The notes beneath the pieces are model-generated. The model saw only the letters and a list, made by a program, of their open reading frames with translations, was not told where the DNA came from and did no database searches. From Asterochloris sp. CNOR1 (Eukaryota; Chlorophyta; Trebouxiophyceae; Trebouxiales; Trebouxiaceae), in assembly GCA_963969365.1 (NCBI GenBank), contig OZ017746.1, positions 3,038,001 through 3,102,000 of the forward strand: a DNA stretch of 64,000 nt, written 5' to 3'. The position numbers were made by a program, and so were the translations under genes. Numbering within the stretch: the stretch's first letter is position 1; each line of letters starts with the position of its first letter. Below are positions 35,701-46,702 of this stretch, piece after piece.

Positions 35701-38700
35701 GTTCACTGGTTCCATCACTTCACATGCCTGCAGGCTGCGTGAGTCGACCACTCACATGTCGGCGCAGCTGATAGAGCTGGAGGCCTTCAGGACCGCAGCC
35801 CAGGCTGAGCTGAAGGCCAGCGCGCTTGCAGTGCGTGACCTGGAGCTGCAGCTAAGTCAGCGAGCCCGAGCCCTGGAGCTGGCACAGTCAGATCTGACCG
35901 CTGCCAAAGTGGGTGCCAGGCACTCCGGCAGTCCTTGCGCTTCCCGGCTGCATGGGTACCTGCTTGTGGTCCAGCACTGTCAGCAGCTGGAAGACCTGTG
36001 AATATCTGTTGCAAACATCTTGGGGAGCAAGCAGATGTGGTGACTTTTAGTTGAGCTTTGCAGCATGATATGGGAGAGCCTTGGGCCAGGCAGCAGGCAG
36101 ACAGAGGCTGCGGCCCTGATACTCTGCCTGCTGCCTGGCCCCAGGCTCTCACCCTATCCCACGACCCTTGCCTGCCTGTCTATATGCCTCGGTGCCGCCA
36201 ATCTCCTCTGCTGAACCCTCTCGCCCTGGCTCACACCTGCCCGCCCCCGCCTACATGCCTGCCTGCTCCCCCCGGGGCCCTCACCTGTCCAGGTTTCTGC
36301 ATTGTTCCTACCTGGTCACTGCGGCAGATGACCCCTGCCCACTTTGCTGCAGCATGAGCTGTGTTGCGGCCATGCATGTAGCCCCTGCCTCTGGCTCCTA
36401 GGCTGGTCTGCTTAGTACTTGTCTTGGCAGCTTAACCCCTGCCCACTGCTCGTGCTGCAGCACGAGCTGTCCAAGGCGACTGTGGAGGCAGAGAAGCTGG
36501 AGAAGAAGCTGGCTGCGCGAGAGGCCATGCTGCAGGACACCCTGCGCCAGCTCAGCGTGTCCAAGTTCCTCCTGCAGGACCTGCAGCAGGACCAGTCGGC
36601 TGCCAAGGTAGGCTGTGATGGGGTGGCACCAGGGGTCGCATGCTTACAAGCCTCAGTGAGCTGCAGCGTGACATGCCGTAGCAGGGTGCTTAGTTGCCCC
36701 TACTGCAGCATGGTGGCTGCATGTGGCCCACCCAGAGCCTCCTGGAGCCTGCAGAACTGCAGCAGTGTCGGTCCAGGCTGGGTCCTTGATGCAGCCTGCA
36801 CTCATGAGCTGCTTGAGCTGGACCCTGGCCAGACCCCCTGCCCTGCAGGTGAACAGATTGGAGGCGGAGGCGGCAGCCTTCAAGTCTGAGATTGCTGGCA
36901 AGGCTCGCCAGGTGAGGATCAAGCCTTCCCTTGTGGCAGCTTGCCGTCATACCTCTGCATATTGAGCGTGCTGCTGCTCTGCTGTGGGTGCTGCTGTGGC
37001 CTCCCGGCATACCGCGAGGATTTTCAAGAAGTCAGCTGCTGCCGGTGTGGTCCTGAAAGGCCAATGGGACCTGCACCTGATAGGCGTGTCCCTGGCATGC
37101 TGTCACAGGCAGCACTGCTGCCCCGGGTGGGCTGCCGGCTTTGCTGCTTTGCTGAGCTCTCCAGCTTCCTAGCAAGGGCAGGGCATTGTGACTGGGGTCG
37201 TGACTGCGCTGCCAGTTGTACCCTATGCGACATGGATGCCCTCAGGCACCAACACTGCTCCTGTGCTGCAGCTGCAAGGACTGACCGCGCAGCTGGAGGA
37301 TGCCCAGAGGGACCTTGAGAAGGCAGCAGATGACAAGCTGGCTCAGGCACGCCTCACCTGTTGCTGCTTGACTCTTTGTTCAGGGTCCACCTGGAGTCTT
37401 CTGCTGCATCACCAGGCCTGCATGGGCTGTTGCTCATGCAGGTGTGGAGCAGATTGGCAGGAAAAAAGCTGCACCACCCTTCTGTTGACTGCTCAGGGCT
37501 TCTCTGGCAGGAATGCTGACAAGTGCTGACTGGCAAACAAAACATGCTTTGCAGGAGCAGCAGCTGGCACAGATGCAATTACAGAGCTCTGCCAAGCAGA
37601 AGTTCATTGCCAACCTGCGAGCCAAGCTGGAGAATGCAGAGATGGAGACAGAGCAGTTGAAGTACAAGCTCCAGCAGAAGTGAGGCACATGTGTCGGCCG
37701 TTGCTGCACTGCTCATTCAGGCACAAGCGGAGGTCTACATGCACCACTGCATGTATAGCTTTATACACAGGAGTTGTCAGTGCACGCTCCAGTAAAAGCA
37801 GACCAGCAGGTTCTGGAATACATCTGATTGCTTTGAGCAGAACTGCATGTATTCTCTCCAGCAAAGTAAGCTGACATCTGCTGCGGCAAGACCTTCTACC
37901 TGTGTACGATTGCATGTGCGTTGTGCAGGGGCAGTGATCACTCGGGCATTGCAGCATGCCCTTCTGCCCTGGGCAGATTGCCTGTGCGAGGTGCAGGCAA
38001 TCAAGCACTCCTGCAGAGTTGCTGCTGAGAGGACTGACTGCCTGCAGGATGGCTCAGGAGGCCGCTGCTACCGCCAGGGCCCCAGGCCTGGCCTCTGCCG
38101 GTGAGGGAGCCTGCAGCATGGCAGCTCACAGTCGGCAGCCTAAGGCTTGCATGCCTTGCCTGGCTTGCGCCCAGTGCTATGTCACGATGCCTCATCCTTC
38201 CTGCCTCCAGCCGCATCATGGGCAAGACATGTTGACTGAGCAGAGCAGCAGGCCTGATTGCACTGCCTAGGCAGCCCCGCTGACCTACAGCCTCCCCTGT
38301 GCAGGCAGCACTGGCCTGCAGCGCACGCTGAGCCGTTGGAACGAACCCGGCATGGCTGCTGCTGCCTCCCTGTTGGCCAGCGGCAGCCTGCAGCGGGGGG
38401 TCAGCCAGGCTTCCTTCTTAGCCATCTCTGAGTCGACAGGCAGGCTGGCACGCCAGCCCACCCTGCAGCCGCTGGCCCTCAACAAGGCAGTCTCCGGTGC
38501 AGGTGATGACACCAGCCCCCTGGTGAGATTGCTCTATGCTTCAGAAGCTTAGAGTGAAAATTCCTGCAAGCCTGGAGTTGGGCGTGGGCAACAGCGTGTC
38601 AGGCGCACCGTAGGCAGCCTGCTGGTGAACCATCTGGTGGCTTTGAGCTGCATCTGCATCTTCGCCACGCAATCCCTGCACAGGCGCCAAACAGACCCCT

Positions 38701-41700
38701 GCAGGGCGCCTCTGCAACTCTGCAGGGCGCCTCTGCAACTATGCAGGGCACTGTGCTTGCTGCACTGGCCATCATTGACCCCTGAGACAGCCCCCATGAA
38801 GGAGGCTGCCTTCGACTGGGTGCTCGATGTGCGCCCATTGCTGCATGCCAACACACAAGGGTGACATGGTGACCATGCCTGCTGGACTCACTCTCCCCCT
38901 TGCTGACCTGGCAAGTGCATGACCACCTCTGATGGACCAAGTCTCACTGGCTTTGCCTGCAGCATGCTCACTCCCCAACACGGTCTGCAAAGGCCAGTGC
39001 ATGAGGATGTCTGTGCGCTGATACTGTTCTGCACTGCCTGCAGCCCTCGCCGCGCCCTGAGATGGCTGCCAAGGGCAAGCGCGTGACAATCTCGGCACAG
39101 CCCACCAGCAGCAAAAATGGGCCGCCAGAGCCAGCCCCAGAGGCAGAGGCAGAGGCAGAGGCAGAGGCAGAGGCAGAGGCAGAGGTGGAGCCCAGCCCTG
39201 AGCTGCCCAGCCCAGCATCTTCCCTTATGCGCGCTCCCAGCAACGCAGCGATGCTGAGCCTGCAGGTAGGCCAGGTGCTTCACAGCCGGTCGCTTTCAGT
39301 GGTATGCTGGCGACTGAGGTCCTCCAGACCACGTGTCTGCTCCTTCCATGGCTGCTGCAGTGTCTCACCAATGACACCCTGTCTGCCTAGCCATGAGGAC
39401 CTCAAACGCACTCCCAGCAATGCCACGGTCTGAAGAGGAGCCAGGTGCTTGGCAGCCAGACTGCTGCTGCTTGGTGTTGGGCGCCTGATGTGGGATTGTG
39501 ACGCCGCAATGCTGGTCTGCTGGCTGTAGTGCATGCAGGTGCACAATGTCACAGCAATGCGGTGCAAGACTTTGGCTTCCTTCTGAGCTTTGAGTGGGCC
39601 ATCTCTGCTTTTGGTCCCTGTTAGCCCTTTCCTGTTGTGCCATGCGGCTGACTGTGTCAGCGCTCTGCTTGGCAAGGCCTGATGCTGTGCAGGTCATCAC
39701 TTGACGGGTGTTACTGCTGAAACAGGGATATCCAGCTGATCTTGTCTCCTTGGCAGGAAGAAAACAAGCAGCTGCATTGCACAGCCAAATCAACACCCAG
39801 GGACTATCTGCAGGGAGAGGCAGAGGCCCTGCGCCGGCAGATGGGCAAGACGGCCGTGCTGCATGCCCAAGAGATGGCTATGCTGGAGGAGCAGGTGGCA
39901 GAGCTGTCGCGCACCACCACCGCCAAGGATGACACCATCAGGTGATCTGCACCTGGGAGAGGAGGGGAAGGGGGACATGGCCAAGCTCCATAGTTAGTGC
40001 CTGCAGTCCAGCAATCGGCAGTACTGAGAGTGCAGGATTGCGACGACAGGAGTACAGTGAGCTGACCTGCAGGCTGTGGTTGAGGTGGGAGCTTGCCGAC
40101 TGCAAACCCTGCAAATGGCGGTGCTTGGGGCTTCAGCACTGCAGCTACGCCCTGCAGCTGTCAGGGACATGCTGCTTAGGAACTGGCAGCTGTCAGGGAT
40201 GTGGAGCAGTATACAGTCAACCTACGCGCTGCTGGTGCACAACAGATGGCTGCCTCAGTCGTCCGGATAGCGTGACCGCACTGTATACCACCTCTCAAGC
40301 CACCGCTGTTCAGTGCAGGTTGCTGAGCAGCAGGCAGCTGCTGATAACAGCCTTGAACGGATGCTAGGCATGCCATCCTCCAGCAATGGCAGGCGCTTTA
40401 CTCAAATGCCATGCATTGTCACTCCAACATCATAGGTGGCTGTTGCGCCTGAGGACAGGCAGCTGCTCTGCACTGGAGTGCCTGGGCGCACACAAGCATC
40501 AACATGTAGCCGTGGGTTTGGACCAGCATTTGAATGCTCTGCAGGCAGTTGCAGTCCAGACTGCAGTGCCTGGACTGCATGGTCTGTACACAGGGGCAGA
40601 TCCGTACAACAACCTTGAAAGCTCTGCAGGCAGCTGCAGTCCAACCTGAAGCGCCTGGACCGCACAGGGAGCGCCAACACGCAGCTGCAGCGCACGCTGA
40701 CCACGCGGCATGCGGCCGGCCTGCAGGCAGAGCTTGAGGCCAAGGACGCCCAAATCGAGTATCTCTCGGTGGGCACGGGCACATAATGATCCAGCAAGAC
40801 TCAGCGGCCAGCAGGGCAGTGTGGCCTGTGCGGATGCAGTGTCAGATAGCAACATGTCCACCCATTGATGGGCAGACAAAGAGCTGACTGACTTGGCAAA
40901 GACATGCACAGTCTTGCCTAGCTGCAAAACGGCCTGAGGAGCAACTTGTGTCTGGCAACAGCTGCTGCAATTCTTGATCCCATCCTCTGTGGGTGAGGCG
41001 CACAGATTGCTTGCTTGTGCGCAAAGCATCTGTTGAATGGCGCAGGGTACCCACGACCAGTTGCAGTGCATTCATGTCGCCTCTTGGAGGTCCTGCCCAG
41101 CAGCGCCAAGTCCCACCCAGAGATGCTACCTGTGCAGAGGGGGAGCGCAGAGGGGCAGGGCAAATGGCCCCTGCTGCAGCACGACACGTTCAGCATCGAC
41201 ATCTGCATGCAGGAGTCACTAAGGAGGTGCAGGCCTTGTTTGATCACATGCGCAGCTTTTGAGGAACATGCATGACTTGAAGCACCCCGTCTGATTGCGA
41301 TACAAGGCAGTCAGCTTTGGCTGGTTGTGCAGAGGGTGAATGAGGAGGTGCAGGGCAGGTATGCCCAGCTGCAGAAGATGCTGGCAGAGGCCCCAGTGCT
41401 GTCGCCCCTGGCCAGCCCCCGGGACGCAGCGCCGGGGGAGGAGGCGGGCACCAGCGGAGGTGGAGGGGCCATGGACAATGACGAGCGCATGGTGAGCACT
41501 TGGAATGAGCGACGCACTGGTCTCGAGTAGTGACAGTCTGTCTCCCATAAAGCTGGATGCTGTCCTCCAAGAGCTGACCTGCAGGGCTGGGTCTCTGCCC
41601 GCACCACCAGGCACCCCGCAAAGTGTGCCAGGCCAGCACGCATTGTGCTCGATGAGCACCGGTCTGCTGATGAATGACAGTGCTGATCACGACCCAGGCC

Positions 41701-44700
41701 CTGGTGCACCAATCTGAGCTGCCGGCGTTCAACAATCTGCCGCGGGGCTGCCATGCAGGCTGAAGCTGTCTCAGGCCTGCCCTGCCGCCCCTGAGCACTT
41801 CAGGCCCTGACTCAGCAGCTGGAGCTCCCGCACTGCTGCCACACCCTGTAACAGTGGTTGGATGATACCCAGCCACGTACCTCGACCCCTGTGCCCTCAC
41901 CTGCAGGCCCTGACTCAGCAGCTGGAGCTCCTGCACCGCCAGCAGACCTTGTGGCTGCGGGTCAAGGTCGGGATGCTGGCCGCGCAGACGCACCACCTCC
42001 GCGGGGAGGTGGCTGCTGCGCAGGCAGCCCTAGACTCGGCAAAGCGCGCCGCGGAGGGGGTGGGGACGCGGGAGGCGGAGCTCCTCGCGGCTCAGCTGCA
42101 GCGGGAGAGGGACCTGGCAGGCCTGGTTTCTGACCTGACGCAGGCAAGGCCCTGCTGAGGCGCAGTTGTACACAGCTTCCGAGCACATTGCATGGCAAGA
42201 GTATGAGACTGGATGCTGTTGGGGCAGCAGCGAGCTGCAGCAGGAGACCTCTAGGATTTGGTCTTCAACCACAAGAAGGCAAGTGGCCAGCTGGACCACA
42301 TGTTGAAGCCAGCTGCAGCAGGACTCGGGACCAGCCTTCTCATTAAATTCATGCTGGCAAACAGCCACAGCCACAGCCTCTGAGCACATGCCTAGCTCAG
42401 AAGACTGTCTTGCTGGCTAACAGCTTGTGAGCGCAGGCATATATACCTAAGCACTGTCTTGTCTACACAGCAGCATACAGGCACAGGCATGCCGCAGGCG
42501 ACTGCTCAGTACATTTGTAAAGCCAGGGGCGGACCTGAAGCTCTACTGCAGTGCAGGCGGTCGCCCACAGCCCACTTCTCAATCAGACTTGTCTGCTTTT
42601 CCTTTCGACGCCACGGCCGGGCCTTGGGATGTAGCTTTCAAGTGCAGTGGCCTCCAGTTGCCGGGCAGACATGTGCTGCATGGAGCAGACTAGGAAGGAT
42701 ATTAACCACCACCTGCAGCACCGCAGGTCGACCTGTTGTCAGCCCCACAAGCGCTGTGCAGAGCACCCTGTGCCAGAGGCTGACAGTCTTCCGCTGTGCT
42801 GCAGGCGGGCGTGCTGTTCATGCGGGACGCAAAGCAGCAGGTGGAGGCCTGCCGCGCCAGCCTGGTCGCAGCACAGGAGGATGTGGAGGGGGTGGCTGCT
42901 GAGCTGGCCCCGTGCATAGAAGACCTGCAGTCACGGGTCCAGGTGGAGGACGAAGTTAAGACGGCAGACCAGGTGATGTCTGCGGTGGACAGCTCGGGCT
43001 GTGGACGGCTCCTGTAGGTGCCCAGAGGCAGGTGGTCACGAAGGGAAATGGGGGGTGGCCAGCTTGGAAGTGCAAGACTGCAGTGCTGTGCAGTTGTGCT
43101 CCACACCAAAGCCCTGCAGGCACTGCCTGCAGTGAAGATGGGAGCTCATTGAGACCTCTGTGGGGAGTTTGGTGCTCTGTTTGCTGGTGCGCTGTGCGAT
43201 GCATGAAGCCTGCGCGAAGTGCATCGGGATGCCCAGAACACACAAACTGTGGGGTGCACAGGTAATCAGTGCTTTGACTGCTTGGTCCCCGGCAACACCC
43301 GCCACTGATGCTGTCTTCGTCTTGCTGAGCTGCACCTGCCCCATCTATCTTCAGCTGCTCACAAATGGTGGCCATGCAGCTGTGCATGATGCTGCTATAT
43401 ACCGAACCCCATAAGGCCCATAAGGTGCTTGCCAAGGGGAGAACGAGCACCTGACAGCAGTTGCAACTGCAGACGCTTTCCAAGCCCCACAGCCTCTAAT
43501 CGCCTGCCCCTGCTTGCTGCAGGAGGTGCAGGCTGTGCCTGTGGAACACGATGAGTGGCTGGCCTTTGCCAGGAGCCTGCCACGGGGTCGGCCCCGCATG
43601 GCCCTCAACAAACAGGTCAATCCAGCAAGCCCTGTCTGCCCATGTCACTGGCAGGCACACACAGAGCCGCTGCCCACAATGTTTGACTTTGCCCATCCCT
43701 GCTTGTGGCGTTCTGCTACACCGTGTGCTGCTCCCCAGCCCCTGCAACTGCCTGCCTGCTTCTCATGTGACTTGCTGTAAATGTGACTTGCCCAAAAGCG
43801 TGCTTGACTGCCCTTGCCATGCTGTCTGCAGGAGGTAGTGGACCTGATTGTCCAGATCTACAGCCGACGGGCTGAGACAATGGCTTTTGAGTCAGGACGG
43901 GCAGACATAATGCATGACACGGTGTTCAAGGCCATTGCTGACAGCCTCGGGGCGTCCCAGGGAGGCAATCAGGACCTCATGACCCAGACAGGTATGACGC
44001 AGAAAGCATTGACAATCTCAATGACATGCGTCTGGTGCGGGGTTTCCAGGCTGCTGACCAGCGCGTTCCTTGCCGGTTGATGTCCCTGTGCTTGCCAGTT
44101 GCATTCCAGATGCCTGTTTGAGCTCTCCTTGACCAGCTGCAGGTCCTGTGGCCAGGCTGCTGACCAGTGCCCGCATCTACCAGAACGACCCCAAGGTGCA
44201 CACCTTCTGCCGGTGGGCGGGCATGGTGGAGCACCCGCTCCCCCCCGGGCGGTGGCCAGCCTTCCTGCAGCTGCTGCGCTGCATCCAGCTGCTGCTGGGC
44301 AGCATGTGGCACCAGATCCTGCAGGTGAGGCGTGCGCGGCTGCACTGAGTCGACCTGCATCCAGCATCGCGTGCAGGACTGCATGTGTGACGATGGCCAG
44401 GCAGGCAGCGTTTCAGCCTGCTCAGTGCATCCACCATTCAAGCGCGCCTGAGTGCTGCTGCTGCAGTAGTCAAGCGTCTTGGCAAAGCAATCCTCTGCGC
44501 TGCGGTCCTCTTGCCAACACACAGCTGTCCCACAAAACAGCGGTAGCTGCCTCAAGCGGTAGCTGCCTCACCTCCACAATTCCCTTGCAGAACTGGTCCA
44601 GCACAAAAGTGCCTCAGTGGCCTAGCAGTGCATGATCGTGCTGCAGAGCTGCAATGTCACCCACCCCCGGCCTCCAACATCCCCGCTTTCTCATATCGGG

Positions 44701-46653
44701 CCAGCCAAGCGGCGCAATGTTGCCAAGGCAGTGTTCCACACCTGCAGAGCTGCAGTTTAAAATGTGCCAAGCTTGTCCCTTTACAGGACTTGGCCCGTCC
44801 AAGTTGTGGCCTTGTGCCCATGCAGTGCATGATGACCCAGCACAGGCAGGCAGTCATGCAGCCCAACTCCCTGTCGTTTACCCTGCAGGATTGGGCCCAG
44901 CCAGGCGGCGCACTCGTGCCGATGCAGTGCGTGATGGACTTGCTGGGCAATGCCTACAATGTGACCCACCCTGCGACCCTGGACTTCTGTGCCCGCTGCG
45001 TGGTGCCCAACATCCAGGAGTCGCGGCTGGGGCCCAGCATGGACCTGGATGCGCTGCTGCAGGTGCTGCTGGACGACCTGGAGTCTGGTGAGTGGCTGCC
45101 CAGCACCAAGCGTGACTGCACAGCACCAGATGTGACTTGATGCCATGCCAGAAGCATGTTCCCAGTGGGGAGCCCTGCTGGACGACCTGGAGTCTGGTGA
45201 GCAGGTTGGGCTAAGACACTAGAATTTGTTGCCATGCCCGAAGCACATCTGAGCAGCCTCACAATGTAGAGGCCTCAGCAGCCGGAGCATGCATGGCGCA
45301 GCTACATTCCAAAGCTATGGTGCTGTCAGAAATGCTCTGCACAGCGACTCGGCTCACAATGGCAGTGCTGAGCAGATCACAGCGAAGCATCTGCTAAATA
45401 AATCCCTAGAGCCCTTCTGTGGCGCTTGTCACCCTGCTCAAGACCACTGACAGAACCTGAGGGGTGAGGTGCCTGATGGTGCAGGTGTGTGCCCCACCAC
45501 GCCGCTGCTGCAGCCGCGGCGGGTCACTGACGGGAGCCTGGCCAATGTCCTCAACCTGCATGGCAGCGGCGCCACGCCTGTGCCCAGCGGGCCCAGCGCA
45601 GGACCCTCCCGTCCTGGCACAGCTGTAGGTGTCAGCTCAGCAGGTGCAGTGTGGTCCAGCAATGCGTTGCCAGTCTTGTGCTGTGCATGCCTTCCGCCCT
45701 GGCACAGCCGCCAGCAGTGGCTCAGCAGGGTGCAGCGCTGTTGAGCAGCTTGCTGCTAGCAATGCTGATGCACGCCAAGCAGAGCGCTGTGCCCAGCCAG
45801 AGCATTGTATTGTCTTGCCTTGTGCTGCGTGCACCGTCTGCAGGGCTGCAGCAGGCCATGAGTTGCTCGCATTTCATGTGATGCTGCTGGCTCAGCAGGT
45901 GCAGCTCAGCAGGCAGCAGTCTCTACAGCTGGAGGACGGGGGCGTGGGCTGGCCGGGGCAGCGGCACCTGGAGCAGGCCCGTCTGGCAGGTGGTCTGGGC
46001 CGCCAGCTGGTGCAGAACAGGGCGGGGGTGCCACCAGCAGGTTGTCCGCTATGCAGCTGGCAGGGCAGCGGTCTGGCAGCGGGGTGCCACCTCTGGGGCG
46101 GCCCAGCGCGGGGCAGCAGCAGCAGGAGGGCGTGCTGCCTCAGGAGCCGGCCATGGATGGGTCGCTGCCCTCTCTGCCGCGGTCCCCAGGTGAGGGCCTG
46201 GCGATTTTGCAATCCACAGCTTGCATGCACAACATGAGAGCATTACAATACCTGGAGCCGGCAGCTGCCTGTCTGGCCCAAGCCCGAGAGCCTGCTAATT
46301 GTTCCCAGCAACATCTTCGATTGACTCAAAACTGCATTGCAACCAGCAAGACGCTGTGTCTTGAAGTGACATGGAACACAAGGAGCATACTCTTTGCATC
46401 GTGGTCATCAAGAGCAGGGCTACGTTTGACCAGACAGGAGTGCGCAGGGTACCTGGCATGATCACTGTGGCCCTGCTGGCGCTGTGATGCTCCCTGTGTC
46501 TATGCAGACCTCTTCTCTGTACTGCAAGAGCTGATCAGCAGTTCGCCGCCCAAGCCAGGCTCTCCCAGCGAGCGCATGCGCCAGCGTGGAGCCACATATC
46601 TTCAGGGGTCCACAACCTGCTCGTTGCCGCCAGTTCAGCCACAGCAACAGTAG
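26740..46653 (+). CDS. Giant coiled-coil protein with axonemal dynein light chain-like region (AXDND1-like)
   Basis: About 30 small exons share one strand and style over 20 kb. Start M at 26740 (MSDSETIPANYGSNGPMQPP). Early exons include DLPPRYTSLHAGFQPAG (about 26955). At 28690-28936 and 29239-29399 a region resembles the axonemal dynein light chain domain: REDAVLLRQWLGDMMGQLLA, then FGELQRHVATECRERGELLG, followed by QLTSARAGFDDLNEQRRQL. Long heptad exons follow: 30105-30265, 30500-30735, 31107-31351, 32199-32419, 34090-34195, 34426-34530, 34998-35154, 35735-35909, 36461-36607, 37556-37680, 39757-39940, 40630-40768, 41907-42143 and 42803-42971. A globular-looking helical C-terminus comes next (VDLIVQIYSRRAETMAFESG near 43835, LLGNAYNVTHPATLDFCARC near 44940), and the last exon is 46507-46653, ending TAG. 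Inferred role: axonemal or basal-body structure. Two adjacent genes cannot be fully excluded, but no internal start or stop with a promoter-like gap is evident. Confidence 0.72.
31260..31785 (+). repeat. Exon-derived tandem copies (ghost exons) in coiled-coil gene intron
   Basis: The exon end encoding VVQQELLVVLQERDNLRAGL (to 31351) recurs in the intron. A fairly complete copy at about 31655-31785 would read HKVQQATVGQNEQMVVARER and then DSLRDGLSLWE. Two shorter, more decayed copies lie near 31415-31485 and 31530-31600 (GRDSLQTG). Spacing is about 115-130 bp. Confidence 0.75.
32020..32245 (+). repeat. Acceptor-edge duplication in coiled-coil gene
   Basis: The acceptor and exon start at about 32199 (EEAARASETAEYAK) has an upstream copy at about 32026 (GAGGCTGCCAGGGCCAGTGA, compared with GAGGCTGCGCGGGCCAGCGA at the exon), roughly 180 bp away. 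Confidence 0.65.
34805..35015 (+). repeat. Acceptor-edge duplication in coiled-coil gene
   Basis: The exon start after the acceptor at 34997 (CTGCAG then ATGGCTGCCCTGCTGG) has an upstream copy after an AG at 34830 (TTGCAG then ATGGCTGCACTGCCCTGG), 167 bp away. Confidence 0.6.
36329..36480 (+). repeat. Acceptor-edge duplication in coiled-coil gene
   Basis: The acceptor at 36460 with the exon start CACGAGCTGTCC has an upstream copy ending at 36352 with CATGAGCTGTGT. Both are preceded by ACCCCTGCCCACT. The offset is 108 bp. Confidence 0.7.
39139..39186 (+). repeat. In-frame (GGCAGA)n hexanucleotide microsatellite encoding (Glu-Ala)n
   Basis: About eight tandem GAGGCA units encode alternating Glu-Ala within a coiled-coil gene exon (39050-39265), between a proline-rich stretch and VEPSPELPSPASS. 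Six-base units keep the frame, so copy number can vary without breaking the protein. Confidence 0.9.
40450..40665 (+). repeat. Three-copy acceptor-edge array in coiled-coil gene
   Basis: Copies start with CAGGCAG at 40456, 40542 and 40627 (spacing 86 and 85 bp). The last is the real acceptor and exon start (LQSNLKRLDRTGS). The middle copy would read LQSRLQCLDC, and the first is more decayed. The word GCTCTGCAGGCAG precedes copies 2 and 3. Confidence 0.8.
41801..41935 (+). repeat. Two-copy acceptor-edge duplication in coiled-coil gene
   Basis: A 28-base block beginning CAGGCCCTGACTCAGCAGCT occurs identically at 41801 and 41904, 103 bp apart. The second is the real acceptor and exon start (ALTQQLELLHRQQ). 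The first carries the same AG junction. Confidence 0.9.
44588..44945 (+). repeat. Four-copy acceptor-edge array in coiled-coil gene
   Basis: Four related blocks start at about 44591, 44690, 44787 and 44889 (spacing 97-102 bp). The last is the exon start DWAQPGGALVPMQCVMD. The third reads DLARPSCGLVPMQCMM after an intact AG at 44786 and stays open in the same frame. The second has lost its AG; the first keeps one at 44590. Confidence 0.85.
45066..45201 (+). repeat. Perfect 27-base exon-end/donor duplication in coiled-coil gene
   Basis: The exon end encoding LLDDLESG with its GTGAG donor (45066-45092) is repeated exactly at 45175-45201, 109 bp downstream in the intron. Flanking sequence is also related (TGCCATGCCAGAAGCA at about 45141 and TGCCATGCCCGAAGCA at about 45230). 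Confidence 0.95.
45608..45742 (+). repeat. Exon-end/donor duplication in coiled-coil gene
   Basis: CGTCCTGGCACAGC to CTCAGCAGGTGCAG (from 45610) is repeated as CGCCCTGGCACAGC to CTCAGCAGGGTGCAG (from 45695), 85 bp away, spanning the exon end that encodes SRPGTAVGVSSAG. Confidence 0.7.
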
Positions 46654-46702
46654 TGTGTTCAAGGATGATGAGAGAATGTCAAAGCTAGTCTGATGCACCT
46701 AT

